A stretch of 64,000 nucleotides of DNA from Variovorax sp. J22P240 (lineage in GTDB: Bacteria; Pseudomonadota; Gammaproteobacteria; Burkholderiales; Burkholderiaceae_C), in assembly GCF_030316855.1 (NCBI RefSeq), contig NZ_JASZYR010000010.1, forward strand, positions 124,001 to 188,000, in the 5' to 3' direction. Made by a program: the position numbers and the translations under genes. The first letter of the stretch is position 1, and the number at the start of each line of letters is the position of its first letter. Below the pieces are notes generated by a model that saw nothing but the letters and a program-made list of their open reading frames with translations, ran no database searches and was not told the DNA's origin. This document shows positions 43,010-54,937 of this stretch, in pieces.

Positions 43010-43381
43010 ATGAGCAACCGAGTCCTGGCCGATGCCATCCTGGTGCTACACGGCCTCTTCATCCTGTTCGCCCTGGCCGGTGGCGTCCTGGTCTGGCGCT
43101 GGCCTCGGCTGGCCTGGCTGCACCTGCCGGCGGTCGCGTGGGCGGCCTGGGTGGCCTGGTTCGGATGGGAATGCCCGCTCACGCCCCTCGAGAACGAGTT
43201 GCGGCGCGCGGCCGGCCAGGCCGGCTACAGCGGCGGATTCATCGATCACTACCTGCTGGGCGTGATCTATCCCGAGGGCCTCACCCGCGGCGCGCAGATC
43301 GCATCGGGCACCTTTGTCGCCGTCCTGAACCTGGGCGCGTATGCACTGCTGATTCGCAAACGGCGGCGGAAACGAAGCTGA
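43010..43381 (+). CDS. DUF2784 family membrane protein
   Basis: A 123-residue protein with three to four hydrophobic segments: DAILVLHGLFILFALAGGVL, the middle WLHLPAVAWAAWVAWFGWEC and GTFVAVLNLGAYALLI. The motif ECPLTPLENELRRAAGQAGY is the signature of DUF2784. Function unknown. It ends with a positive tail (KRRRKRS) that would face the cytoplasm. It is divergent from alaS and converges with the hybrid sensor kinase gene. Confidence 0.85.
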   Translation: MSNRVLADAILVLHGLFILFALAGGVLVWRWPRLAWLHLPAVAWAAWVAWFGWECPLTPLENELRRAAGQAGYSGGFIDHYLLGVIYPEGLTRGAQIASGTFVAVLNLGAYALLIRKRRRKRS

Positions 43382-43408
43382 AGCCGCCCAGCCCTGACCG
43401 GGCAATGG

Positions 43409-47520
<4,112 letters not shown>

Positions 47521-47524
<4 letters not shown>

Positions 47525-48495
47525 TCAGCCTCGGTGCCGGGCTCCGGCGGCGGCGCGTTGGGGGCCATCCGGCTCGCCTGCGCTCGCCCTGCCCTGGCTG
47601 CCTCGGCGAGTGCATCACGGGCGGCGCGCTCGAGGGCCTCCACGGCATCGCCCCCCGCGCCGGCCAGTTCCTCGCGCGCCGCGGCATCGAGGCAGGCGAC
47701 GCCGGCGCTGCACGTCACGTGACGCGAGACGGCGGAACCCTGGTGGCTGATGTCCAACGCTTCGACGGACCTGAGCGCGCGATTGGCCACATGCAGCGCG
47801 TCGTCCGCGGAGGTGTCCGCCAGGACCAGCGCAAAGCGTTCGCGATCCAGTCTGGCGACGAAATCGCCGGGCCGGCGCGCGCTGCCCCGCAAGGATTCGG
47901 CAATGGCCACAAGACAGGCATCCGCGGCCTTCCGGTCGTAGAGCGCCTCGAAGGACTGGAAGAAATCGACCTCGAGCATGACGAGCGCAACCGACTGACC
48001 CGACTCGGCCGCGCGAAGTGTTTCGCGCACCAGGATCTCGGCATAGGCGTGATCGTTGCCGAGACCCGTGGGCCCATCGATCCTGGACAAGCGGCGCAAG
48101 TCGTCCGACAGGCGCTTCAGCTTGAGCTGGGTGTTCACCCGTGCCGTCACCTGCGACGCATTGAATGGCTTGCGGATGAAATCGACTGCGCCGAGTTCCA
48201 GCACCGCCACTTCGAGTTCGGATTCCTGGTGGCTGCTCACGAAGATGACCGGCACATCGGCCAACGCCGGGTCGGCCTTCAATGCTTCGCACACCTGCAG
48301 GCCGCTCATGTCGCCCATCTGCGCGTCGAGCAGGATCAGGTCGGGAATCGATTCCTTGCTGAGCTGCAATGCATCGGCACCACTGGTTGCGAAACGAACC
48401 GTCGTGTAGTCCGAAAGTATCCGACTCAGTACCTGAATGATGGCGGGGTCGTCATCGACAAGAAGCAGGCTCGCTTCGACCGGAAATTTCTTCAT
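47521..48495 (-). CDS. Response regulator with degenerate GGDEF domain
   Basis: A 324-residue protein. Residues 1-125 form a normal receiver domain (LLVDDDPAIIQVLSRIL, phospho-Asp in DLILLDAQMGDMSG, Lys in FIRKPFNAS). Residues 140-290 have the fold of a GGDEF diguanylate cyclase, but the catalytic GG(D/E)EF loop reads LDRERF. The start DGPTGLGNDHAYAEIL also departs from the usual GLxNRR. Cyclase activity is therefore unlikely; a GTP-binding or dimerisation role is possible. The stop overlaps the TTG start of the sensor kinase downstream, so the two are a pair. The ATG at 48495 is preferred over one six codons upstream. Confidence 0.88.
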
Positions 48496-48520
48496 CGGAG
48501 GATTCTGCCGCAACCGATTG

Positions 48521-49057
48521 CTATCGTTGACGACGCGTGGAATGGCGCGCCAGGATCTCGTAGTGGACGGGCGGCGTCAGGTGCGAACAGACCAGCACGA
48601 ACTCGCTGACCTGCCAGGGAATCAGCGGCGGTTCATCGGGCGGGACGGCGCCCAGGCACTTGCGCGCGATCGTGAGATGCGGCAGCCAGTGCGCCCGCTC
48701 CGGTGAAAGCCCCGCCTGTTGGAGCGGCTGCTTCAAGCGTTCGTGCAATGCGCGCAGCACTTCGTGCTCATCCGGCCGCAACACCGCGACAGGATTGCGC
48801 CAGACTTCCGGCGTTCGCAGTACCAGCGTCAACGCCTGCATCGGCACTTCGGCGAGTCCGTCCTGCAACGCCGCCTGCTGCGTCGTGGGCACCTCGCCGA
48901 GAAAGTGCAGCGTCATGTGAACGCGCGCTGGCGGAATCATTCGCGCGCCGGGCGGCCACCACCAATTGCGACGGTGCGCATCGATGGCAGCCTGTACGCC
49001 CGGATCGGGAAACAGGCCGATAAAGAGGCGCCGGGTCGGCGCAGGTGCGGATGTCAT
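48521..49057 (-). CDS. thpR: RNA 2',3'-cyclic phosphodiesterase (2'-5' RNA ligase family)
   Basis: A 178-residue 2H phosphoesterase. Both HxT/S motifs are present: VHMTLHFLGEVP near residue 50 and HWLPHLTIARKCLG near residue 135. The start RRLFIGLFPDPGVQAAIDAH is typical of ThpR/LigT. The enzyme opens 2',3'-cyclic phosphates on RNA and can ligate tRNA halves in vitro. The ATG at 49057 was chosen; seven bases upstream on this strand is a TACAAA box, the same tight -10/start spacing as at dnaE and trhO. It is 25 bases from the response regulator gene. Confidence 0.88.
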   Translation of the reverse strand: MTSAPAPTRRLFIGLFPDPGVQAAIDAHRRNWWWPPGARMIPPARVHMTLHFLGEVPTTQQAALQDGLAEVPMQALTLVLRTPEVWRNPVAVLRPDEHEVLRALHERLKQPLQQAGLSPERAHWLPHLTIARKCLGAVPPDEPPLIPWQVSEFVLVCSHLTPPVHYEILARHSTRRQR

Positions 49058-49125
49058 CACCCGCTTTGTAAGATGATCGTGCCGACATTCGCAATGCCTC
49101 GATGACGGTGAACCCACAGGAGCAA

Positions 49126-50061
49126 ATGGTGATCGACCTCGTGCCCAGCTTCGAATCACTCGACCCGCGCTTTCGTCAACTCGTTTTCGCAAACGTCCAT
49201 GTCGAGAAGCTCTACACCGGCTGCCGCTGGGCCGAAGGACCGGCGTGGTTCGCGCCCGGGCGGTATCTCGTGTGGTCGGACATTCCGAACGACCGCATGC
49301 TGCGCTGGGACGAGACCGACGGTTCGGTCTCCGTGTTCCGGCAACCGGCGCTGAACACCAACGGCCACACCGTCGACCTGCAGGGCCGGCTGGTGTCCTG
49401 CGAGCACCGCGGGCGTTGCGTGTCGCGCACCGAGCATGACGGCACGCGCAGCGTGCTCGCGTCGCGATTCGAGGGCAAGCGGCTCAACTCGCCGAACGAT
49501 GTGGTCGTCAAGTCGGATGGGAGCATCTGGTTCTCCGACCCCACCTACGGGATCGACAGCGACTACGAAGGGGACGCGGCGCCGAGCGAGATCGGGAGCC
49601 AGCGCGTCTACCGCATCGACGCGGAGTCGGGCGCAGTCAGCAGAGTCGCCGATGGATTCGTGCAACCCAATGGGCTCGCGTTTTCACCGGACGAAAGCTT
49701 GCTTTACGTCTCGGACTCCGGGGTCACGCACGTGCACGACGGCCCCCGGCATATCCGGCGCTTTCGCGTCGAAGCCGACGGGCGTAGCTTGTCCGGCGGC
49801 GAAGTCTTCGCGGAGTGCGGCTACGGCTTGTTCGATGGGTTCCGCATCGACATGCAAGGCAATCTGTGGGCAAGCGCCGGGGATGGCGTGCACTGCCATG
49901 CACCGGATGGAAAGCTGATCGGGAAGATCCGGGTGCCCGAGGTGGTGGCCAATGTGTGTTTTGGCGGGCCGAAGCTCAATCGGCTGTTCATTTGCGCGAC
50001 GACATCGCTGTACTCGGTGTACTTGAATGCGCGCGGTGCGGCACGACCTTCGGTTCGCTGA
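49126..50061 (+). CDS. SMP-30/gluconolactonase family protein
   Basis: A 311-residue six-bladed beta-propeller enzyme that hydrolyses sugar lactones such as gluconolactone. Metal and active-site parts: WAEGPAWFAPGRYLVWSDIP, NTNGHTVDLQGRLVSCEHRG, RLNSPNDVVVKSDGSIWFSD (Asn) and PNGLAFSPDESLLYVSDSG (Asn, Asp). The start is uncertain: ATG 49102, ATG 49126 or GTG 49129; AGGAG at 49118-49122 favours one of the last two. It is divergent from the RNA ligase gene and followed by tRNA-Gly. No sugar transporter lies near. Confidence 0.88.
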   Translation: MVIDLVPSFESLDPRFRQLVFANVHVEKLYTGCRWAEGPAWFAPGRYLVWSDIPNDRMLRWDETDGSVSVFRQPALNTNGHTVDLQGRLVSCEHRGRCVSRTEHDGTRSVLASRFEGKRLNSPNDVVVKSDGSIWFSDPTYGIDSDYEGDAAPSEIGSQRVYRIDAESGAVSRVADGFVQPNGLAFSPDESLLYVSDSGVTHVHDGPRHIRRFRVEADGRSLSGGEVFAECGYGLFDGFRIDMQGNLWASAGDGVHCHAPDGKLIGKIRVPEVVANVCFGGPKLNRLFICATTSLYSVYLNARGAARPSVR

Positions 50062-50079
50062 CCGACCCATGGCCCGCGG

Positions 50080-50085
50080 TAGAAT
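50080..50085 (+). promoter_or_regulatory. -10 box TAGAAT of the tRNA-Gly gene
   Basis: TAGAAT lies 12 bases before the first base of the tRNA; CTGACC at 50058-50063 is a weak -35 candidate at a spacing of 16. Place and spacing suit a stable-RNA promoter. Confidence 0.45.
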
Positions 50086-50097
50086 TCGCGCCGGTCT

Positions 50098-50171
50098 GCG
50101 GGTGTAGTTCAATGGTAGAACGGCAGCTTCCCAAGCTTCATACGAGGGTTCGATTCCCTTCACCCGCTCCA
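50098..50171 (+). tRNA. tRNA-Gly (anticodon CCC)
   Basis: A 74-base tRNA including an encoded CCA end. The acceptor stem GCGGGTG/CACCCGC pairs fully, the D arm is GTTC-AATGGTA-GAAC, and the T arm GAGGG-TTCGATT-CCCTT is regular. The anticodon loop TTCCCAA gives CCC, reading GGG codons, and matches the E. coli CCC glycine tRNA at most positions. The anticodon stem GCAGC/GCTTC has one C-U mismatch (28-42). Confidence 0.95.
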
Positions 50172-50209
50172 TCTCCCCACCCTTGATGCGGCCTCCTACA
50201 ATCGAGCGC

Positions 50210-50344
50210 ATGCATCTCCCCACCCCGGTCCTCTTCCACTGCCGCGCGCACACGCGTTCGCTCGGCAATGGCGTGGGCATGCTGGGACTGGGCCAGCCGG
50301 CCGCACACTCCTTGGCCCGGCGATCCCCTCTTTCTTTCATTTAG
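50210..50344 (+). CDS. Possible small protein of 44 residues between tRNA-Gly and rnk
   Basis: A short frame, MHLPTPVLFHCRAHTRSLG at its start, ending SLARRSPLSFI before a TAG stop. Seven bases before the ATG lies TACAAT, the same promoter-start arrangement as at dnaE and trhO. It has no ribosome binding site and no recognised domain, and is rich in His, Arg and Pro. Either a leaderless small gene or a chance frame with a promoter that serves rnk, whose start is 90 bases downstream of its stop. Confidence 0.3.
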   Translation: MHLPTPVLFHCRAHTRSLGNGVGMLGLGQPAAHSLARRSPLSFI

Positions 50345-50433
50345 CGCAACATCGACCGCCGGGCCCCAGTTCTCGCGCGTTGGCGACCGCTGAAGATGTC
50401 GGCAGGTCGCTCATTTCGACAGGAGTGCCTTTC

Positions 50434-50835
50434 ATGCATGCAAAGAACTACGGCGATCGCACGCTCACCGAACTGGATCACGTTCGCCTCACGAAGCTGG
50501 TCGCCGTGAAACCCCACTCGGACCTCGAAGAGTTGCTGGATCTGGTCGAGGTGATGCCCTCGCGCGAGATCGCTCCCGACTTCGTCACGATGAACTCGCA
50601 GGTCACGATCGTGGACACGCGTACGGGCCAGCGCCAGAAGCTGACCCCGTGCTATCCCACCGATGCCGATCCGGCCACGGGTTTGGTGTCGGTGCTTTCG
50701 CCGGTGGGCATGAGCCTGCTTGGATTGCGCATTGGCGCAACGGCCCAATGGCGAACGCCCGGCGGTGAGGAGTTCAACGCCGAGGTGGCCGAGGTCCACT
50801 ACCAGCCGGAGGCCAGCGGCGACTACACCACCTGA
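50434..50835 (+). CDS. rnk: Nucleoside diphosphate kinase regulator (GreA/GreB-like)
   Basis: A 133-residue Rnk protein. The C-terminal GreA/B fold with LSPVGMSLLGLRIGATAQWR and the end AEVHYQPEASGDYTT match Rnk closely, and the N-terminal coiled-coil part is short as in Rnk, so it can bind RNA polymerase but probably not rescue stalled complexes. The ATG at 50434 has AGGAG eight bases upstream. Its last 13 bases overlap the end of the gene on the other strand. The promoter may be the TACAAT at 50197. Confidence 0.9.
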   Translation: MHAKNYGDRTLTELDHVRLTKLVAVKPHSDLEELLDLVEVMPSREIAPDFVTMNSQVTIVDTRTGQRQKLTPCYPTDADPATGLVSVLSPVGMSLLGLRIGATAQWRTPGGEEFNAEVAEVHYQPEASGDYTT

Positions 50836-51209
50836 ACTGACCCGGTCGGCGTGGCGCTGCGCGTGACCGAAGTGCGTAGGTCCGCCGGCTGGAGCGGCAC
50901 GGGCTTGGGCGCCGGTGGCACTTCGATCTGGCTCGCGTAGTCCGCCAGCAGTTCGCGAGCCACCGTGTCGGGCTGGCTTTCGAGCCGCATCACCATCTGC
51001 TCGCCGACGCACAGGCCTTCATAGCGGATGTAGACACGTGAAAAATAGGTCAGCGCCTCCGCGGCGTCGCGAAGGCAGTCGGCAAATGAGGTAAGCCCCA
51101 GATCCACATAGCAGGCCTTGGGCGGTGGCTCGCCCGCGGAGCGAGGTGCGCGGACGGTATAGGTGTAGCAGCGCTCGCCGAGCTTGCGGATCTCCAGGAC
51201 TGGTTGCAT
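50823..51209 (-). CDS. Unknown small cytoplasmic protein
   Basis: A 128-residue protein with a probable alpha/beta core (ERCYTYTVRAPRSAGEPPPK, then CLRDAAEALTYFSRVYIRYE) and a Pro-rich tail. No family recognised. AGGAG lies before the ATG at 51209, and a good promoter (TTGTCA-N16-TAAACT) lies upstream. It has no signal peptide or membrane part. The 3' ends of this gene and rnk overlap by 13 bases, which could give antisense effects. Confidence 0.7.
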   Translation of the reverse strand: MQPVLEIRKLGERCYTYTVRAPRSAGEPPPKACYVDLGLTSFADCLRDAAEALTYFSRVYIRYEGLCVGEQMVMRLESQPDTVARELLADYASQIEVPPAPKPVPLQPADLRTSVTRSATPTGSVQVV

Positions 51210-51255
51210 CGGGTACTCCTCATTTCCGTGCGCGAACGGACTTGGCGCCACCCTT

Positions 51256-51283
51256 AGTTTACGTTCTGTCGCACGTGTGACAA
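51256..51283 (-). promoter_or_regulatory. Sigma-70-type promoter for the 50823-51209 gene
   Basis: On the minus strand TTGTCA, a 16-base spacer and TAAACT, ending 46 bases before the ATG. This is among the best promoter matches in the window. Confidence 0.5.
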
Positions 51284-51334
51284 GCGGACTACAACTTCCG
51301 TCCAGAGCCCCTGCAAGAGTGGCGCGGGCACCGG

Positions 51335-52234
51335 TCAGCTCCCGGGCACGTCTACCTTGCGCCAGCTTGAATCCGGGTTGAAGCGCGCCATGGCCCGAAC
51401 GGCGGCATCGGTGCCCACGCCGAGATCCTTCTCGTACACCTTGCCATCGTGGCTGACGACGAAGCTCATCACGCCCGTCTCCCCATAGTGGATCGGCCAT
51501 GCGATCAAGGCGAATCCGCCGCGCATGCGGTTGCCGATCACGTAGTCGTAGGCCCCGCCCGGAGCGTCCTTGCCCTGGGCCTTGAGGATCTTGAAGTGGT
51601 AGCCGTGGTAGCCCTCGCCGGCTCTTTGCCCGCCATAGAGCGGCCCGAGCGGGCTTTCGTCCTGTCCCGTAGCGTCGGGCCAGTAGAGCCCGTCGTGCTT
51701 TCCGGGCGAACTCACGAACTTCTGTGCGTACTCGAGCACGCCATTGCCGTCGCGGTCCTTCTGCGCGTATTCCTTCTGGGCATCGAAGTACGCGAGCGCG
51801 GCCTGCATTGCACTGAGCTCGTTGCGCCCGATGCGACGGCTGCGCATGGCGTCGGCGCCCGCTTTCGGGTCGAAGCGCCAGCCGGCGGCGGTCTTCACGA
51901 TGGGCACGGGCAGTGTCCAATCTCCGGGGCCGGCGGCGAGCAGGGCCTTGTCCGGCTGTTCGAGCACGACCTTGTGCTGCTTCGCCCAGGCGGCGAGGAA
52001 TTCGTAGACGTCCTCTTGGTCGACGGTGCCTTCCGGCACGAAGCGCCGCCATTCGGGTCCGAGCACGTTGCGCATTGCGTCGACATCAGTGCGCGCCAGG
52101 GCGTCGACGAAAGCTTGCGCCGCGGCATCGGGCGTGGGGTAGGCCTTTTGCGCGAATGAAGCGCCCGAGGCGAGCGACAGCGCCACGACCACAGAGGCCG
52201 CAAGCGTCTTGAAAGGTGTGGCATCAAAGGACAT
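51335..52234 (-). CDS. DUF2950 family exported protein
   Basis: A 299-residue protein with a signal peptide (AASVVVALSLASGASFA, cut before QKAYPTPDAA). The DUF2950 marks are FVPEGTVDQEDVYEFLAAWA, WTLPVPIVKTAAGWRFDPKA and KDAPGGAYDYVIGNRMRGGF. Function unknown; it should be periplasmic. AGGAG precedes the ATG at 52234. It follows the DUF3300 gene by 46 bases. The two families are often neighbours in Proteobacteria, so they are probably one operon and may act together in the cell envelope. Confidence 0.87.
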   Translation of the reverse strand: MSFDATPFKTLAASVVVALSLASGASFAQKAYPTPDAAAQAFVDALARTDVDAMRNVLGPEWRRFVPEGTVDQEDVYEFLAAWAKQHKVVLEQPDKALLAAGPGDWTLPVPIVKTAAGWRFDPKAGADAMRSRRIGRNELSAMQAALAYFDAQKEYAQKDRDGNGVLEYAQKFVSSPGKHDGLYWPDATGQDESPLGPLYGGQRAGEGYHGYHFKILKAQGKDAPGGAYDYVIGNRMRGGFALIAWPIHYGETGVMSFVVSHDGKVYEKDLGVGTDAAVRAMARFNPDSSWRKVDVPGS

Positions 52235-52280
52235 GGTCCGATCTCCTGAGCAGGTGGATTGCGTCATGTGCGCCTCTCGA

Positions 52281-53807
52281 TCAGCGACGACCGCCACCGC
52301 CGCGCCCACCGCCTCCACCGCCTCCACCGCGCGCGCCGCCACCGCCACCGCCTCCACCCATGCGTGCGCCGCCGCCACCGCCACCCATGTGTGCTCCGCC
52401 ACCTCCGCCAGGACTCGTGCGGGCACCGCCTCCGCCCATGTGCGCACCCCCGCCCCCGCCTCCGCCGCGGTTCTGCGCCATGGACTGGCGGCTCGCATCG
52501 CCGCGACTTGCTTGCTGGCGGGCCTGCCCCCCGGCATCACCTGCGCCTCGCAGGGCGTTGTCGCCGCCGCCGCCATGCTGCGTCCGCTGCAGCCCCTGGT
52601 CGGCACCGCCGCGTCCGCCCGGTCCTCCACGGTCGCCCGCTCCCCCGCGGTCCCCCGCTCCAGCGCGGGGACCGGCACGGTCGCCAGCGCGGTCCCCGAC
52701 GCGGTCACCCGCGCGGTCACCGCCTGGACCCGCTCGATCGCGGCCAGTGTCTCGGTCTGCCGCCTGCGCGCGGTCGCGTGTGCCCGGGTCGTTGCGCAGC
52801 TGGTCGCGGCCCTGGCCCGGGTCCATGCCGCGCTGCTGCAGTTGGGATTGAGCCTGCTGGCGCTGCGCGTCACGGGCTGCCGTGTCGCGTCCGCGAAAAT
52901 CGTTGCGCTGGTTCGCGCCGGCGACATCCTTGCCGAACTGCTGCCGACTCGCTGAATCGCGGTACGGCACGCCGCGCCGGTTGGCCGCGTTGTGCTGGAA
53001 GTTCGTCTGGTTGGCACTGATCTGCCGGTTCGCGTTGACGCTGTTGTAGCGGTTGACGTTGACGTTGACGTTCCCGCCGCCCCAGTTGGTGTTGCCCCAG
53101 AGTGCGGCGGTGGCGGCCACGCCGACACCGAACGCGATGCCCGTCGCGAGCGCCGCGCCGGGGTAGTAGTAAGGCGCCGGCGGATAGTAGTAAGGCGCCG
53201 GCGGATAGTAGTAAGGCGGATAGGCCGGATACGGCCACGCGCCGTACACGACGGTCGGGTTGTAGGCCGGCACGTACACCACCTCCGGATTCGCCGGCTC
53301 GATCTTGATGATCGTCTGCTGCGTCTGCGGCTCCTGCTCGACGATCACCTTCTGCTGCTCGGAGCTCTTGAGGCTGCCCGTCTTCTGCGCCTGGGCGCGC
53401 AAGCGCTGGGCCGCGTCGAGGGTGTCCTTGGACGAAGCCAGGAAGGCATCACCCAGGTTCTGCACCCAGTCGGGTTGATCGCCCATCATCTGCAGCACCT
53501 GCGGGAACGCAACGAGCGACTGCACGCTCGGGTCCCAGGGCTGGTTCGCGACCATCTTCAGCGCCGCGTCGCCCTTCTGGTTCGGGTTGGCCTTCGACCA
53601 TTTCGCCGCATCGGCGACATCTGCCGGATAGGTCGCGGCCATCAGCACCTGCGACAGCAGCGAGTCGGGGTACAGCGCGATCGGCGCCATCATCTGGTCG
53701 AGTTGCTCCCTGGAAAAGGTCGGCGCCTGCTGCGCGCTCGCAAGCGCCGAGAGGAACGCTGCGGCGAGCATCAGGGCACGCGCGAATCGAAAGGACAGGG
53801 CACGCAT
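52281..53807 (-). CDS. DUF3300 family exported protein with Gly-rich tail
   Basis: A 508-residue protein with a signal peptide (ALMLAAAFLSALASA). The DUF3300 domain covers about 28-260: REQLDQMMAPIALYPDSLLS, ATYPADVADAAKWSKANPNQ, ANPEVVYVPAYNPTVVYGAW. A YYYPPAP repeat follows (encoded by 21-base repeats), then a helix AALATGIAFGVGVAATAALW, an Asn-rich part, an Arg/Gly/Asp-rich section and a tail of mostly Gly. The low-complexity tail looks like a disordered or RNA/polymer-binding region. AAGGAGG precedes the ATG. The high-GC tail is a place where sequence errors are likely. Confidence 0.87.
   Translation of the reverse strand: MRALSFRFARALMLAAAFLSALASAQQAPTFSREQLDQMMAPIALYPDSLLSQVLMAATYPADVADAAKWSKANPNQKGDAALKMVANQPWDPSVQSLVAFPQVLQMMGDQPDWVQNLGDAFLASSKDTLDAAQRLRAQAQKTGSLKSSEQQKVIVEQEPQTQQTIIKIEPANPEVVYVPAYNPTVVYGAWPYPAYPPYYYPPAPYYYPPAPYYYPGAALATGIAFGVGVAATAALWGNTNWGGGNVNVNVNRYNSVNANRQISANQTNFQHNAANRRGVPYRDSASRQQFGKDVAGANQRNDFRGRDTAARDAQRQQAQSQLQQRGMDPGQGRDQLRNDPGTRDRAQAADRDTGRDRAGPGGDRAGDRVGDRAGDRAGPRAGAGDRGGAGDRGGPGGRGGADQGLQRTQHGGGGDNALRGAGDAGGQARQQASRGDASRQSMAQNRGGGGGGGAHMGGGGARTSPGGGGGAHMGGGGGGARMGGGGGGGGARGGGGGGGGRGGGGRR
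53163..53217. repeat. 21-base tandem repeat in the DUF3300 gene
   Basis: About two and a half copies of a 21-base unit containing GGCGCCGGCGGATAGTAGTA, coding for the repeated YYYPPAP heptapeptide. In frame, so copy-number change would lengthen or shorten the protein without breaking it. Confidence 0.8.
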
Positions 53808-53922
53808 ATCGCCTCCTTGCCGGGCGCCAAAGCAGCCCCGGACACCACGCAGCATAAGTGGCTGAACCGTCCACGGCTATTGCACCTAAGGGCAGCGGAA
53901 GATGACCACACGGCAAGGAGGA

Positions 53923-54840
53923 TCAGTCCGCGAAATCCCCGAGCAGATCCTGGCTTTCCTCGTCGAATCCCGCTACCGGCTGCGCCTTCGCAAGCGCCAT
54001 CCACACGGCGAACGGCAGGCGCTGCAACGCACGATGCACGGCCGACCGCGCCACGACAAGCCGGCCTTCCTGCGCGATCAGCACGCCGCATGCGGACGGG
54101 ATCTCGTCGGGCTCGCCGATGGGTCGCCCCTTCGCGTCGCAGCCCAGCACGTACCAGCATTCGCCGCCCAGATCGAGGTAGGCGGCGCGCTTGTCGGGTT
54201 TGCGCAGGTCGCTCAACAGGTCGGCGCGGTTGACCTTGACCTCGTGGACGATCGGCTGCGCGTACGCCTCGACGCTGGTATTGCGGATGGAAAACACGTC
54301 GGGCCGCGCGATGCACCAGCGTGGCTTGCCGCCCTCCTCCACTTCAGGCAGGCGCGCACGCAGGCTGAGCCCGCGCCAGGCCACTCGGCCGGCACGTGTC
54401 ATCTCGCGGGCGACCTGCTCCACGAGCGCTTCGTGCCTCGATGTCACGGCCCGGTTGACGACGAGGCTGGTCGCAATGCGCGCGATGCCGGCATCGGTCA
54501 CGCGCAGCGTTTCGTGGCCGTGCGTGGTTCGCACCCGCTCCAGCAGGCCGGCGGCCAGCAGGTCGACCTCGATGGCGTCGCAGCAAGGCCAGCCGGCCGA
54601 TCGATAGACCTCGCGCAGCCGTCGCGCATGCACACGGCCCAGCGCCACCGCGCCCGGAGGCGGATCGGCGACGGGCGGCGGCGCGCCGGGCTCGACGAAC
54701 GGTGGGTCCGCAGGCGGCGGGTCCACCACGGGCGCGGGCGGCGGCGTGACCGGAGGCGGTGGCGTCGGCAGATCGGGCGCCGGTGGCGGCGGGCCGATGG
54801 GCGCGTCGGCGCCGGCGCGCAGCGAAGCAAGTGCAGTCAT
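53923..54840 (-). CDS. Proline-rich protein with possible PD-(D/E)xK nuclease domain
   Basis: A 305-residue protein. Residues 15-65 are almost only Pro, Ala and Asp. Residues 66-145 look like a winged helix (VHARRLREVYRSAG, LLAAGLLERVRTTHG, LRVTDAGIARIAT). Residues 150-240 include RPDVFSIRNT followed by VHEVKVNRADLLSDLRKPDK and YLDLGGECWYVLG, which fit the D...ExK core of Holliday-junction-resolvase-like nucleases; MmcB-type DNA repair proteins have a similar EVK-x3-ADF-x-D pattern (recollection). I do not recognise the family with certainty. No signal peptide. It stands alone between the DUF3300 gene and an amino-acid oxidase gene. Confidence 0.65.
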   Translation of the reverse strand: MTALASLRAGADAPIGPPPPAPDLPTPPPPVTPPPAPVVDPPPADPPFVEPGAPPPVADPPPGAVALGRVHARRLREVYRSAGWPCCDAIEVDLLAAGLLERVRTTHGHETLRVTDAGIARIATSLVVNRAVTSRHEALVEQVAREMTRAGRVAWRGLSLRARLPEVEEGGKPRWCIARPDVFSIRNTSVEAYAQPIVHEVKVNRADLLSDLRKPDKRAAYLDLGGECWYVLGCDAKGRPIGEPDEIPSACGVLIAQEGRLVVARSAVHRALQRLPFAVWMALAKAQPVAGFDEESQDLLGDFAD

Positions 54841-54937
54841 CGCGCTAGGTTAGCGAAAAGCGGAGCGGGCGAGATCCTGCCGCGTGTATCCACACGTTTT
54901 CTCACTACACTGCGCCGCATTCGAATCCAGCAGCGCC

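Noticed and set aside
53163..53217. Possible CRISPR-like or regulatory tandem repeat
   Set aside because: The 21-base units are in frame, have no spacers and code for YYYPPAP repeats of the DUF3300 protein.
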